Below are positions 60,201-62,450 of a DNA stretch of 64,000 bases, one piece after another; positions within the stretch are counted from its first letter, which is position 1; every line of letters begins with the position of its first letter. The notes beneath the pieces are model-generated. The model ran no database searches. It was given only the letters and a program-made list of their open reading frames with translations, and was not told the origin of the DNA. The stretch lies in contig NC_087070.1 of NCBI RefSeq assembly GCF_963678635.1, forward strand, positions 47,041,467 to 47,105,466, written 5' to 3'. The position numbers and the translations under genes are program-made. Source of the DNA: Symsagittifera roscoffensis. Its lineage: Eukaryota > Xenacoelomorpha > Acoela > Convolutidae.

Positions 60201-61873
60201 CTTTAGTTTCGAAAATGGAATTTAATTTCAGATTTCCCAGCGAAATAAAAGTTTTGCCTATTGATCCAGTTTTCTCAAATTGGGTTAATTTTCTTTTTAA
60301 AAAAAGAGTCATTCATGAATTGTTCTGAAAATTGAAAGAGCTTCAAGACCATCGTTTTTTCTTTGAAATTTGAAAGCTGAGGTTTTCTTTTTAAAAAAAT
60401 AAGTATCCTTGCAATTCCTTGCGTTCATTGACTCTTTTCCAACTGTCTGTTGGCTATTTTCTTAGATTAGAAAGCAACGTATAACATGGGTATGATGTTT
60501 TAACAAAAAGGACGACGCCATCACAACATTAAAGGGATCTCTTGCAAAAAAAGATGTATTCGGTACTAGGTGCAAAATCCGCATATACTTATTTGTTGAA
60601 TTAATTCTTGTTCTTTATAGGAGTGGTTCTTTAACAGGTACGATAGGGGGTAATAGTTGGAGATCCCATTGAATCAATGCTTTATTTAGTGCAAATAAGT
60701 GGAAACTGATCCACCCGCTATGTCTGCTTAAGTTAGGCTTGGCCAGAACACCATTACAAGCATGGTAGTTGCATCCTTAACATCAATAGGAGTCAGTCAC
60801 TGAAGAAGACAAAGAAACTGCCTATTACCCGAAATAGTCTCTAGTCCGTTCTTTTGTAAATGTTTAACGGATATGCTTACTCACCTTTTGAGAGAGAGAT
60901 GAAGAGTGTTAACCGGGCGTTTTAGCCAATCAGATTGCAGGGCTTTTTAGCCAATCAGATTGCAGGAAGTTGGTCTTTTGAAGAAAACGGGCGCACTAAT
61001 CGCGCACTTTAAGTGACATGTCAAACAAAGGTACGATTCTATAATACGTTGTTTTTAGAGTGTTTATCGAATAAGTTGATAAGGGGAATGGGGCGGAGAT
61101 TGTTAAGTATCAAAATGGATTTTTTTCGAGTGTGGATTGCATAGAATGTACCATGAGGGGGAGATGGAGCAGATAGTTAAATAAGTAGATGGTGTTTAAC
61201 CTCTCGCTTAGGTGTTTTGGCTGTGGGAGACTATCTGGGCCGCCTCCCGTCTCGGTCCCCCGGGGGGCACTGAGCACTTCGTCCTGTTCGTGGCACTCGC
61301 CCTCCTCAAAATGTATCGCAAGATCATCATCAACTACAAAATGGATTTCACAGATATCATCAAGTTCTTCAACGGTTTGTGTTTAATAACCTGATTTGTT
61401 TTCACGAATCTGTGAACTAAGTGAAGAATCTTGAATAGGTCGTGATGATTTGATTTCTTTTCGGGAAAAGTCTTAAAATTTGTATAGGCTCAAATTTACT
61501 TTTTCGCGGTTCGACTTTTGATTTCCAAAGTTCTGTTCATTTCCTTTGTTTAAAGGAAGGCAAACTGCACTATCGAACAGCAAAAGTGTTAAGGTCACGA
61601 AAAACGTGATCGACTTCTAATTTTGAAAGTGGAATTTAATTTTTAGATTTAGTAGCAGGATGACAAGTTTACCCATTTCTACTTTGCCGATCTAACTCGA
61701 TGGATTCTTTTATCTACCTTTTAATCTCGTAATTGCAAGATTATTCATGGTGTTTCTTTTAAAGAAAATTTCCTACTTTTTTAGAAATGGCTGAATGTCA
61801 CAACGTGGAAGATGTCCTCCTGATTGCACGAGATTTAGTCATGCAGCTCCATGCTATGCTGGAAAACAAATGA
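2893..61873 (+). CDS. SGSM: SGSM1/2-like RabGAP (RUTBC family), 3' part of a spliced gene
   Basis: Fourteen exons join in phase: 2893-3286, 3586-3828, 4714-4779, 42642-42707, 47397-47597, 49430-49692, 50167-50393, 53491-53851, 55683-55810, 55948-56030, 58541-58650, 59785-59898, 61212-61374 and 61785-61873. They sum to 2508 bases, or 835 codons plus stop. The product follows the order of vertebrate SGSM1/SGSM2: VFPRL block, DFVFRII block, ARAFYGW-LTYVRHL block, the start of the TBC domain, a long acidic insert, then the TBC core ending in LENK. Known SGSM2/RUTBC1 and SGSM1/RUTBC2 proteins bind Rab9 and act as GAPs for Rab32/33-type or Rab36-type GTPases in endosome-to-Golgi and lysosome-related traffic. 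Both TBC catalytic fingers are present. The N-terminal RUN domain is outside the window. Whether this is SGSM1, SGSM2 or their common ancestor cannot be decided here. Confidence 0.9.
3586..3828 (+). CDS. SGSM: SGSM exon: DFVFRII block (3' end uncertain)
   Basis: Acceptor TTAATTAG at 3585. The peptide begins [17 protein letters not shown], matching the D-Y-V-F-R-I-I motif of SGSM1, then becomes Ser/Thr/Ala-rich. The donor is not certain. GGGC/GTAAGC after 3828 has the best consensus and leaves one base, as the next exon needs if it starts at 4714. Weaker donors after 3756 and 3768 keep the same phase. A donor after 3797 would need acceptor 4710 instead. The last 20 or so residues before 3828 are hydrophobic, so a shorter exon is possible. 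Confidence 0.65.
3900..4247 (+). repeat. R1 dispersed repeat, copy a
   Basis: One of the R1 family. Landmarks in order: AATAGGTCATGGTGAT near the start, a GCGGTTAGACTTTTGATTTC-type core, CCACTATTGAACAGCAAAAG, CTTCTAGTTTCGAAAGTGG, and the end ACTGTTGGCTATGTTT. It is in the gene's orientation and diverged from the other copies. A second short tail fragment (TTGTTGGCTATGTTTTC) occurs at about 4367-4383. I see no coding capacity and no clear pol III boxes. Confidence 0.65.
4248..4709 (+). other. Intron remainder before exon 4714-4779
   Basis: AT-rich sequence with a fragment of R1 tail. A 79-residue open frame at 4350-4589 is Phe-rich and has no family features. Confidence 0.4.
4714..4779 (+). 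CDS. SGSM: SGSM small exon before the giant intron
   Basis: The donor ATATAG/GTAAGG after 4779 is strong. The peptide is (Q)[21 protein letters not shown], polar and Pro-rich. Three acceptors lie within ten bases (TTTTAG at 4709, GAG at 4713, CAG at 4719). The 4713 site gives agreement with a phase-1 donor upstream; 4709 would need a phase-0 donor. It leaves one base, matching exon 42642-42707. I do not recognise this segment by homology; support is the splice sites, phase and local rise in GC. Confidence 0.6.
4780..5125 (+). other. Start of the 37.9-kb intron, unique sequence
   Basis: AT-rich intron sequence before the first recognisable satellite monomer. No gene, RNA or element recognised. 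Confidence 0.4.
5126..7900 (+). repeat. Left flank of the array, diverged monomers
   Basis: The first monomers depart most from the core types: CCCCAATCAATAGTTTAC, CATTAACAAGTTTATGC and TGATAATTGCAATAAAC replace the usual blocks. Hexamer order is irregular, and stems of the dyad motifs are often broken (for example GTTTTTGG instead of GTTTATGG near 6485 and 6880). This is the pattern expected where unequal exchange no longer homogenises the array. Confidence 0.75.
9550..12427 (+). repeat. Two near-identical 1.44-kb blocks (11 monomers each)
   Basis: The sequence from about 9550 to 10988 is repeated almost base for base at about 10989-12427 (offset 1439-1440). Shared private variants include CTTTATATTTTGTCAG (one T shorter than usual) near 9635 and 11068, and TGACGATGAGTGCAAT near 9900 and 11339. 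Both blocks lack some hexamer members, so the unit is 11 monomers rather than 12. It is a recent local amplification inside the array. Confidence 0.8.
13140..15500 (+). repeat. Array part with a 1.69-kb offset repeat and a 384-bp trimer duplication
   Basis: A variant monomer with two extra bases (ATTTAACACAGATTTTAAAG) and CAGCAATCTTTGTCATTC occurs near 13310-13465 and again near 15000-15155, an offset of 1692. Between them M4-M5-M6 is repeated at an offset of about 384 bp (blocks starting near 14165 and 14550). Trimer-sized and larger exchange events therefore coexist here. Confidence 0.7.
16974..20120 (+). repeat. Four near-identical 780-bp hexamers
   Basis: M5 anchors (GCTCGGCTGCTGG) occur near 16974, 17753, 18533, 19311 and 20093, spacings of 778-782. 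Adjacent units share private variants (CTATCAATCATCAG near 17272 and 18052; AACATACGCTATTAAC near 17588, 18368, 19148 and 19928). This is the clearest expression of the six-monomer higher-order unit. Confidence 0.85.
20120..23800 (+). repeat. Array subregion with a distinct hexamer variant
   Basis: Units here carry private features: a short GTCAGAAGCGTTTAACAG monomer with GATTATAAAG, AATAAATCCTTTTTATTC, and a fused variant CTCTTCAATAATACCC at about 20512 and 21602. Block spacing is about 1090 bp (20341 versus 21434 versus about 22525). It represents a separately amplified subfamily next to the 780-bp run. Confidence 0.7.
23940..27790 (+). repeat. Two near-identical 1.93-kb blocks (about 15 monomers each)
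   Basis: About 23940-25860 is repeated at about 25870-27790 (offset 1930-1932). Shared private variants are AGTAGTATACGGACG near 24135 and 26065, TTCATTTTTACCATTCATTG near 24332 and 26262, and ATAATCAGTGG-type shortened junctions near 25040 and 26970. The length is close to five trimers. Confidence 0.8.
30800..32140 (+). repeat. Right flank of the array, strongly diverged monomers
   Basis: Monomers become irregular after about 30.8 kb (GAACGGTATGCATAAAC, GGACGCTTTCAAGAACG, CTCGAGGCTATTCATC). The last recognisable block, TTCAATGTTAACATTGAATG followed by TTTTTGCAATAAAA, ends at 32140. The next base begins the duplicated segment. Confidence 0.75.
32224..32303 (-). pseudogene. Antisense exon-like stretch, unknown
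   Basis: On the minus strand an AG (GAAATAG) precedes an 80-base stretch open in one frame, whose peptide starts [16 protein letters not shown] and ends just before a GTACTT. In copy 2 of the segment (around 38367-38455) the same stretch carries an 8-base insertion that brings a stop. A further stretch with an acceptor-like TTTTAG follows at 38204-38337 in copy 2, but its phase does not join cleanly. I do not recognise the peptide. It could be a decayed gene or transposon exon, or chance. Confidence 0.25.
32363..32607 (+). repeat. R1 copy b (5' part)
   Basis: Reads CCTAGTTCAGACTCTTAGATAAGTCG through GGCAAACTCCACTATCGAAT to CTTCTAGTTTCAACTAG. It ends where the foldback element begins, so R1 was either cut by that insertion or truncated earlier. 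The duplicated-segment copy lies at 38520-38757. Gene orientation. Confidence 0.7.
32612..33192. mobile_element. Foldback element FB1, copy 1 (long inverted repeats)
   Basis: Left arm about 32612-32829 and right arm about 32969-33192 are inverted repeats of roughly 215-225 bases with high identity. For example, AACATTTCCTTCGAA and TATCAATATTTGGTTTCAAT in the left arm are mirrored in the right arm. The loop is about 140 bases. Outer ends read AAATTAAGCGCAAATT inward. There is no open frame of note, so it is a non-autonomous element. I cannot see a clean target-site duplication. Confidence 0.8.
33193..34867. other. Duplicated segment, part without recognised elements
   Basis: Mostly AT-rich. 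Two GC-richer islands look exon-like on the minus strand. One is at about 33650-33722 (peptide [18 protein letters not shown]; copy 2 has six extra bases in frame). The other is at 34060-34200, matching the candidate frame at 40126-40368 of copy 2. A + strand frame at 34520-34807 is kept in both copies but its peptide is not recognised. Confidence 0.35.
34868..35337 (+). repeat. R1 copy c (variant)
   Basis: The 5' part reads TCTTATATAGGTCTTGGTGA and the end is TTTCCAACTGTCTGTTGGCT. The middle is a variant with the near-palindrome CATTCATACATATTTATGAATG. The corresponding copy in the second segment is 41042-41426. Confidence 0.65.
35525..35751 (+). repeat. R1 copy d (3' part)
   Basis: Contains the AAAAACGTGAGCGATTTCTA block, AGATTTCCAGC, and an end CTTCGATTGGCTGTGTTC that corresponds to CTGTCTGTTGGCTATGTT of other copies. 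The second-segment copy is 41630-41862. Confidence 0.55.
36419..36426. promoter_or_regulatory. TGACGTCA palindrome (CRE-type site), copy 1
   Basis: A full CREB/ATF consensus octamer kept in both copies of the duplicated segment (the other is 42530-42537). On the minus strand CTATATTTC lies about 15-20 bases downstream and the antisense exon-like stretch at about 36.0 kb follows, so it could belong to a minus-strand promoter. Function is not shown by the sequence. Confidence 0.25.
36690..37005 (+). repeat. R1 copy e (diverged)
   Basis: Contains TTTTGCGGTTTGACTTTTGA, GTTGTAAAAGGAACAGC and an end TTGTCTGTTGGCTTT. The second-segment copy is about 45125-45425, which is missing the tail. Confidence 0.6.
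37055..37135 (-). pseudogene. Antisense exon-like stretch with consensus splice sites
   Basis: On the minus strand an acceptor TGATTCCACAG is followed by an open stretch whose peptide reads [19 protein letters not shown] and continues to VIEQ. A consensus donor CAGG/GTAAGT ends it. In the second segment copy (about 45425-45475) the stretch is cut off after PPLKD. It looks more protein-like than its surroundings, but I do not recognise it and no frame-joined partner is proven. Confidence 0.3.
37235..37350 (+). repeat. Orphan satellite monomer outside the array
   Basis: The blocks TTTTTGGATGAATTG, GTTATAGTGCTAGACAG, TCAATGTTACACTTGG and TTGCTGGTTTTCC are those of satellite monomer M2, in the same order and orientation, 5.1 kb beyond the end of the array. 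The second segment copy does not have it at the matching place. Confidence 0.7.
37455..37816 (+). repeat. R1 copy f
   Basis: The 5' landmark is CAGACTCTTCTATAGGTCG, with an internal variant CATTCATACATATTAATGC as in copy c, then CCTATTGATCCAGTTTTCTC and the end CTGTCTGTTGGCTATGTTG. It lies between the two duplicated segments. Gene orientation. Confidence 0.7.
37817..38284. other. Spacer between duplicated segments
   Basis: AT-rich, with the tail of an antisense open stretch ending at a stop at 38204-38206 (minus). Nothing else recognised. Confidence 0.3.
38765..39355. mobile_element. Foldback element FB1, copy 2
   Basis: Same structure as the element at 32612-33192: two inverted arms of about 220 bases around a 140-base loop. 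It came with the segmental duplication rather than by independent insertion, since the flanks also match. Small differences between copies (GGTAGCTCTGATC versus GGTAGTGATC) show both have drifted. Confidence 0.8.
40126..40368 (-). CDS. Candidate antisense frame with myristoylation-like start, unknown
   Basis: On the minus strand an acceptor-like TCCTATTTCAG lies about 30 bases before AAAATGG. The frame begins [14 protein letters not shown], with Gly2 and Ser6 as in N-myristoylated proteins, and has varied, GC-richer coding-like composition for about 50 residues before turning AT-rich, where a splice donor may lie (after about 40235). Copy 1 (34198-34200 start) lacks 7 bases after the fifth codon, so it reads a different frame. 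I do not recognise the protein. It may be a first exon of a nested gene, a transposon gene, or chance. Confidence 0.25.
   Translation of the reverse strand: MGNQMSDVRPYADSVYSSSGQTIGGRGEINIELDSGNEVNKPLFGEEVPRPGSNTNNDRSYFYIVFHPNCQFFLKNLSDV
42050..42135 (-). pseudogene. Antisense exon-like stretch, unknown
   Basis: The minus strand has an acceptor CATGCACCCCAG followed by an open stretch reading [20 protein letters not shown] and on to EPKTQKY, then a GTTAAAG. The frame is open from 42197. Copy 1 keeps the stretch (about 35935-36020) with the changes DR to NL. Composition is coding-like but no family is recognised. A TGACGTCA site sits about 400 bases upstream on that strand. Confidence 0.25.
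42530..42537. promoter_or_regulatory. TGACGTCA palindrome (CRE-type site), copy 2
   Basis: Same octamer as at 36419-36426, in identical context (GCTGCTG-TGACGTCA-GTTTAA). Confidence 0.25.
42642..42707 (+). CDS. SGSM: SGSM small exon after the giant intron
   Basis: The acceptor TTTTAATTGTAG is good; the donor GGCAA/GTTGAA is weak. Using one base from the preceding exon it reads [20 protein letters not shown] and then LA. Length (66) and phase fit both neighbours. The local composition (TCCCCGGGCACCCCAGC) is sharply GC-richer than the intron around it. I do not recall a direct counterpart in vertebrate SGSM, so this rests on splice sites and phase. It is the only coding island in 42 kb of repeats. 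Confidence 0.6.
42708..44875 (+). other. Intron, unique 2.2 kb inside copy 2
   Basis: AT-rich. A 21-base direct repeat (TTAGCGCATTTCACTGCTAA type) lies at 44234-44274. No gene or element recognised. Confidence 0.4.
46165..46260 (+). mobile_element. tRNA-like SINE candidate
   Basis: TGTAGCGTAGAGGTAGGG (46175 onward) resembles a pol III A box, and GGGTATGAACCTGGG (46216-46230) resembles a B box about 43 bases later, followed by a T-rich stretch. The spacing suits a tRNA-derived SINE head. It does not fold into a full tRNA that I can see, and only one copy was noticed. Confidence 0.3.
46621..46790 (+). repeat. Short direct repeat in intron
   Basis: CTGCATAAGCGGTGACGCCC followed by a T run occurs at 46621 and again at 46759, a spacing of about 138 bases, with partly similar sequence before each copy. 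It is too few copies to call an array. Confidence 0.6.
47397..47597 (+). CDS. SGSM: SGSM exon: ARAFYGW block, first part
   Basis: Acceptor CAACTGCTCTAG at 47396; donor GGGT/GTAAGT after 47597. A second in-frame acceptor lies 12 bases on (AATGCAG at 47408). The peptide passes through an acidic Ser-rich stretch to [20 protein letters not shown] and then [12 protein letters not shown], matching the vertebrate SGSM segment that ends DNMKYQILSRAFYG. The split codon T/GG joins the next exon to give the conserved Trp. The open frame upstream (from 47306) looks like a signal peptide, but it is pyrimidine-rich intron read in frame. Confidence 0.85.
47598..49429 (+). other. Intron, 1.8 kb
   Basis: The part from about 47950 to 49200 is richer in C and less T-rich than other introns, and may be an old inserted element, but no protein motif or terminal repeat was recognised on either strand. 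Confidence 0.35.
49430..49692 (+). CDS. SGSM: SGSM exon: [18 protein letters not shown] block to TBC entry
   Basis: Acceptor TTCTGTTTCAG at 49429; donor CATAAG/GTATAA after 49692. It starts by completing Trp and reads [18 protein letters not shown], clearly matching LAYCRHLSTVRTHLSALV of SGSM1. A Ser/Thr-rich linker of about 30 residues follows, then [20 protein letters not shown] and [10 protein letters not shown], which corresponds to the LTARIWEQYL stretch just before the TBC domain. Phase 0 end. Confidence 0.92.
50167..50393 (+). CDS. SGSM: SGSM exon: N-terminal part of the TBC domain
   Basis: Acceptor TCTGTTTTCAG at 50166; donor ACCAA/GTGAGA after 50393. It reads [20 protein letters not shown] then LGHYPLDD, the TBC motif Y-x-G-G-x-x-x-x-L-R-x-x-V-W-x-x-L-L-G. 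The Pro usual before the LLG (WPFLLG in vertebrates) is replaced (WLYLLG). The segment after it ([19 protein letters not shown]) matches CYAQTMAEWLGCEAIVRQ of SGSM1. It leaves two bases, which match the single base opening the acidic exon. Confidence 0.93.
50394..51852 (+). other. Intron, 1.5 kb before the tandem duplication
   Basis: From about 50640 to 51850 the sequence is A- and G-richer and less T-rich than the rest, as a decayed coding element might be. All six frames are broken and I recognised no transposon protein motif. Confidence 0.35.
52078..52489 (+). repeat. R1 copy g, first unit
   Basis: Starts at GTCGACGAACGTAGTGGAGA, contains GGCAAACTCCACTATCGAAC, and ends CAACCTTCTTTTGGCGGTAT. 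The duplicate in the second unit is 52922-53333. Confidence 0.75.
52647..52699 (+). pseudogene. Duplicated exon start with intact 3' splice site (decoy exon)
   Basis: These 53 bases and the preceding AATTTTTTTAG acceptor match 53491-53543 exactly, as far as I can see. If the acceptor were used, the frame would pass TSP and then read into copied intron, hitting TAA after four codons (PAYL-stop). The predicted outcome is a protein lacking the catalytic TBC core, or a transcript subject to nonsense decay. The real acceptor lies 844 bases downstream. Confidence 0.8.
53491..53851 (+). CDS. SGSM: SGSM exon: acidic Ser/Thr/Glu insert within the TBC domain
   Basis: Acceptor GAATTTTTTTAG at 53490; donor CATGAC/GTAAGT after 53851. 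A 120-residue low-complexity acidic segment (Glu, Asp, Ser, Thr, Asn), with no predicted fold from sequence. SGSM family TBC domains are known to be interrupted at this place by a long variable insert, so this is expected rather than odd. A second GTAAGT donor at 53918 is also in phase 0 and would add 22 residues ([20 protein letters not shown] and two more). Confidence 0.88.
54222..54577 (+). repeat. R1 copy h, interrupted by a miniature transposon
   Basis: Starts TAATGAACGTAGTGAAGACT, with AGCTCCACTATCGAACAGC and GACTTCTAGTTTCGAAAGTG. It runs to AAAGCCATCTGTTTTT, is broken by the MITE at 54578-54857, and resumes after it with TCTGTTTTTTATTCAAAAGC to about 54890. Confidence 0.75.
54578..54857. 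mobile_element. Miniature inverted-repeat transposon with 9-bp target duplication
   Basis: 280 bases flanked by a perfect direct repeat TCTGTTTTT (54569-54577 and 54858-54866). Terminal inverted repeats of about 50 bases begin GGGG(C/T)(C/T)T and share TTAGACGACAA, AAATTAGACGA and AAACGGAATTTA. Inside are two tandem 86-base subrepeats (54636-54721 and 54722-54807). There is no coding capacity. A 9-bp target duplication with long terminal repeats is typical of Mutator-like elements; that assignment is inference. Confidence 0.85.
55096..55504. mobile_element. Foldback element FB2 (diverged inverted repeats)
   Basis: Left arm about 55096-55235 (GCGTTTTTCTC, GAAGAGAACAAAAGT, TTTTCTCCAAAAATGGGTGG) is mirrored by right arm about 55365-55504, with internal mismatches and indels. 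The loop is about 130 bases. It does not share sequence with FB1. No open frame of note; older than FB1 by divergence. Confidence 0.65.
55683..55810 (+). CDS. SGSM: SGSM exon: TBC arginine-finger motif
   Basis: Acceptor TTGTGTCGTAG at 55682; donor GTGCAG/GTTAGA after 55810. It reads [20 protein letters not shown] then CDRN, matching PELLDLYTVNLHRIEKDVQR of SGSM1. It contains I-x-x-D-x-x-R, whose Arg is the catalytic finger of TBC RabGAPs. It ends LDKLRRIMC with two bases of Ser. Phase 0 start agrees with the acidic exon. Confidence 0.96.
55948..56030 (+). CDS. SGSM: SGSM exon: TBC glutamine-finger motif
   Basis: Acceptor GATCTGTTTTAG at 55947; donor GACGACG/GTCAGT after 56030. It reads [20 protein letters not shown] then LLVIFDD. 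The Gln of YVQGMCD is the second catalytic finger. Together with the Arg of the previous exon this predicts an active dual-finger GAP. Confidence 0.96.
56031..58540 (+). other. Intron, 2.5 kb
   Basis: Contains a 17-base C run followed by an A run (56213-56239), and a short GTA/TAG microsatellite at about 57580-57597. No gene or repeat family member recognised on either strand; the open frames are T-rich shadows. Confidence 0.45.
58541..58650 (+). CDS. SGSM: SGSM exon: TBC core, [15 protein letters not shown] block
   Basis: Acceptor TTTGTGTTTTAG at 58540; donor CTCCAG/GTACAG after 58650. It reads [19 protein letters not shown] then [18 protein letters not shown], aligned without gaps to the corresponding SGSM1 block ([20 protein letters not shown]). 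The C-rich tract 58679-58703 lies just inside the following intron. Confidence 0.96.
58651..59784 (+). other. Intron, 1.1 kb
   Basis: Starts with a C-rich run (three C tracts, 58679-58703, then GGCGGGG). A TG microsatellite (59763-59783) runs into the acceptor. No gene recognised. Confidence 0.45.
59785..59898 (+). CDS. SGSM: SGSM exon: TBC core, [16 protein letters not shown] block
   Basis: Acceptor GTTGTTGTGTAG at 59784; donor CATCAG/GTAACA after 59898. It reads [20 protein letters not shown] then [18 protein letters not shown], nearly identical to the SGSM1 block through DFKREL. This is the most conserved exon in the window. Confidence 0.97.
59986..60465 (+). repeat. R1 copy i (near full length)
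   Basis: About 480 bases, the most complete copy. It begins GATGAACATAGTTCAGACTT, passes GGCAAACTCCACTATCGAAC, GATCGACTTTAGTTTCGAAA and CCTATTGATCCAGTTTTCTC, and ends TTTCCAACTGTCTGTTGGCT plus ATTTTC. Ends of the family show a short inverted similarity (AACATAG at the start, CTATGTT at the end in other copies). Confidence 0.75.
60466..61211 (+). other. Intron remainder
   Basis: Contains a direct repeat of 25-26 bases carrying GCCAATCAGATTGCAGG twice (about 60924-60966), each with a CCAAT-type box. No promoter context or exon was found. Confidence 0.4.
61212..61374 (+). CDS. SGSM: SGSM exon: TBC core, [11 protein letters not shown] block
   Basis: Acceptor ACCTCTCGCTTAG at 61211; donor TTCAACG/GTTTGT after 61374. 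It reads [20 protein letters not shown] then [20 protein letters not shown] and ends [11 protein letters not shown]. It aligns with VFLVWETIWAAKHVSSAHYV of SGSM1 with four or five extra residues (GPPGG), at a locally very GC-rich point. Confidence 0.96.
61408..61650 (+). repeat. R1 copy j (5' part)
   Basis: AATAGGTCGTGATGATTTG through GGCAAACTGCACTATCGAAC to GATCGACTTCTAATTTTGAA. It sits in the last intron, in the gene's orientation, and ends abruptly near 61650. Confidence 0.7.
61785..61873 (+). CDS. SGSM: SGSM last coding exon
   Basis: Acceptor CTACTTTTTTAG at 61784. The split Glu codon is followed by [20 protein letters not shown] and LHAMLENK, then TGA at 61871-61873. This matches the conserved C-terminus of SGSM1 (MAERHNTKQVLKLARDLV, ending LIENK) to the last residue, so the protein is complete at this end. 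Confidence 0.96.
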
Positions 61874-62014
61874 AAATGGACAAATTGAGAAAACATATTT
61901 ACATTGTGTCAAACAGATTATCTATCCTAAGTTGAGAGTTCTAAATTTTGTATTTTGTCTGTAACTTTGAGAATTGTTTAAATAAGAATGCGAATATTAT
62001 TACTTTTGATTAGA

Positions 62015-62020
62015 AATAAA
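62015..62020 (+). terminator. SGSM: SGSM poly(A) signal
   Basis: AATAAA, 142 bases after the stop codon, followed by TGT- and T-rich sequence. It gives a short 3' UTR of about 160 bases. It is the first AATAAA after the stop. Confidence 0.75.
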
Positions 62021-62040
62021 TGTTTAGCTAATAATGTGGT

Positions 62041-62450
62041 GCAATATTACTATTATTTTACATAGTTTAAATGTCAATATTTCTCCCTTTTGTTTCCATC
62101 TAAGAAGAAAAGGGTCACATCGTCATACATATCTCTAAAAGTTAAGGCAGGCTCACATATTTAGACGCAATTTTGTACGTCTTACTTGGTTATCCAGTAG
62201 CATCTCTCTTTGGTATTAGCTAAATCTATTTCAATGTGCAGCAAACTTTGCTGCCCGTTAGTTGTAACAACAAGTCTGTTGAAACAAAAATTTTTTAAAA
62301 ATAATCAGAGATTGTGGCAGTTTATTTTTGTTTTTATTGGAAGGGTACTAATGAATACATTTTTAACGGTTTTAGACTAAAATTCTCGTTTTTTTATTGG
62401 TACAACCAGTTAATTTCTCTTTCATCTGGAAATAAACTGTTCATACTCAA
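62041..62450. other. 3' flank between SGSM and the retroelement
   Basis: AT-rich spacer. A 91-residue + strand frame at 62314-62589 overlaps the end of the retroelement on the other strand and is not recognised. Confidence 0.4.

Noticed and set aside
60924-60966. 16-base match GCCAATCAGATTGCAG between exon 2893-3286 (about 2947) and the repeat at 60.9 kb
   Set aside because: In 64 kb compared with itself on both strands about one such 16-base match is expected by chance.
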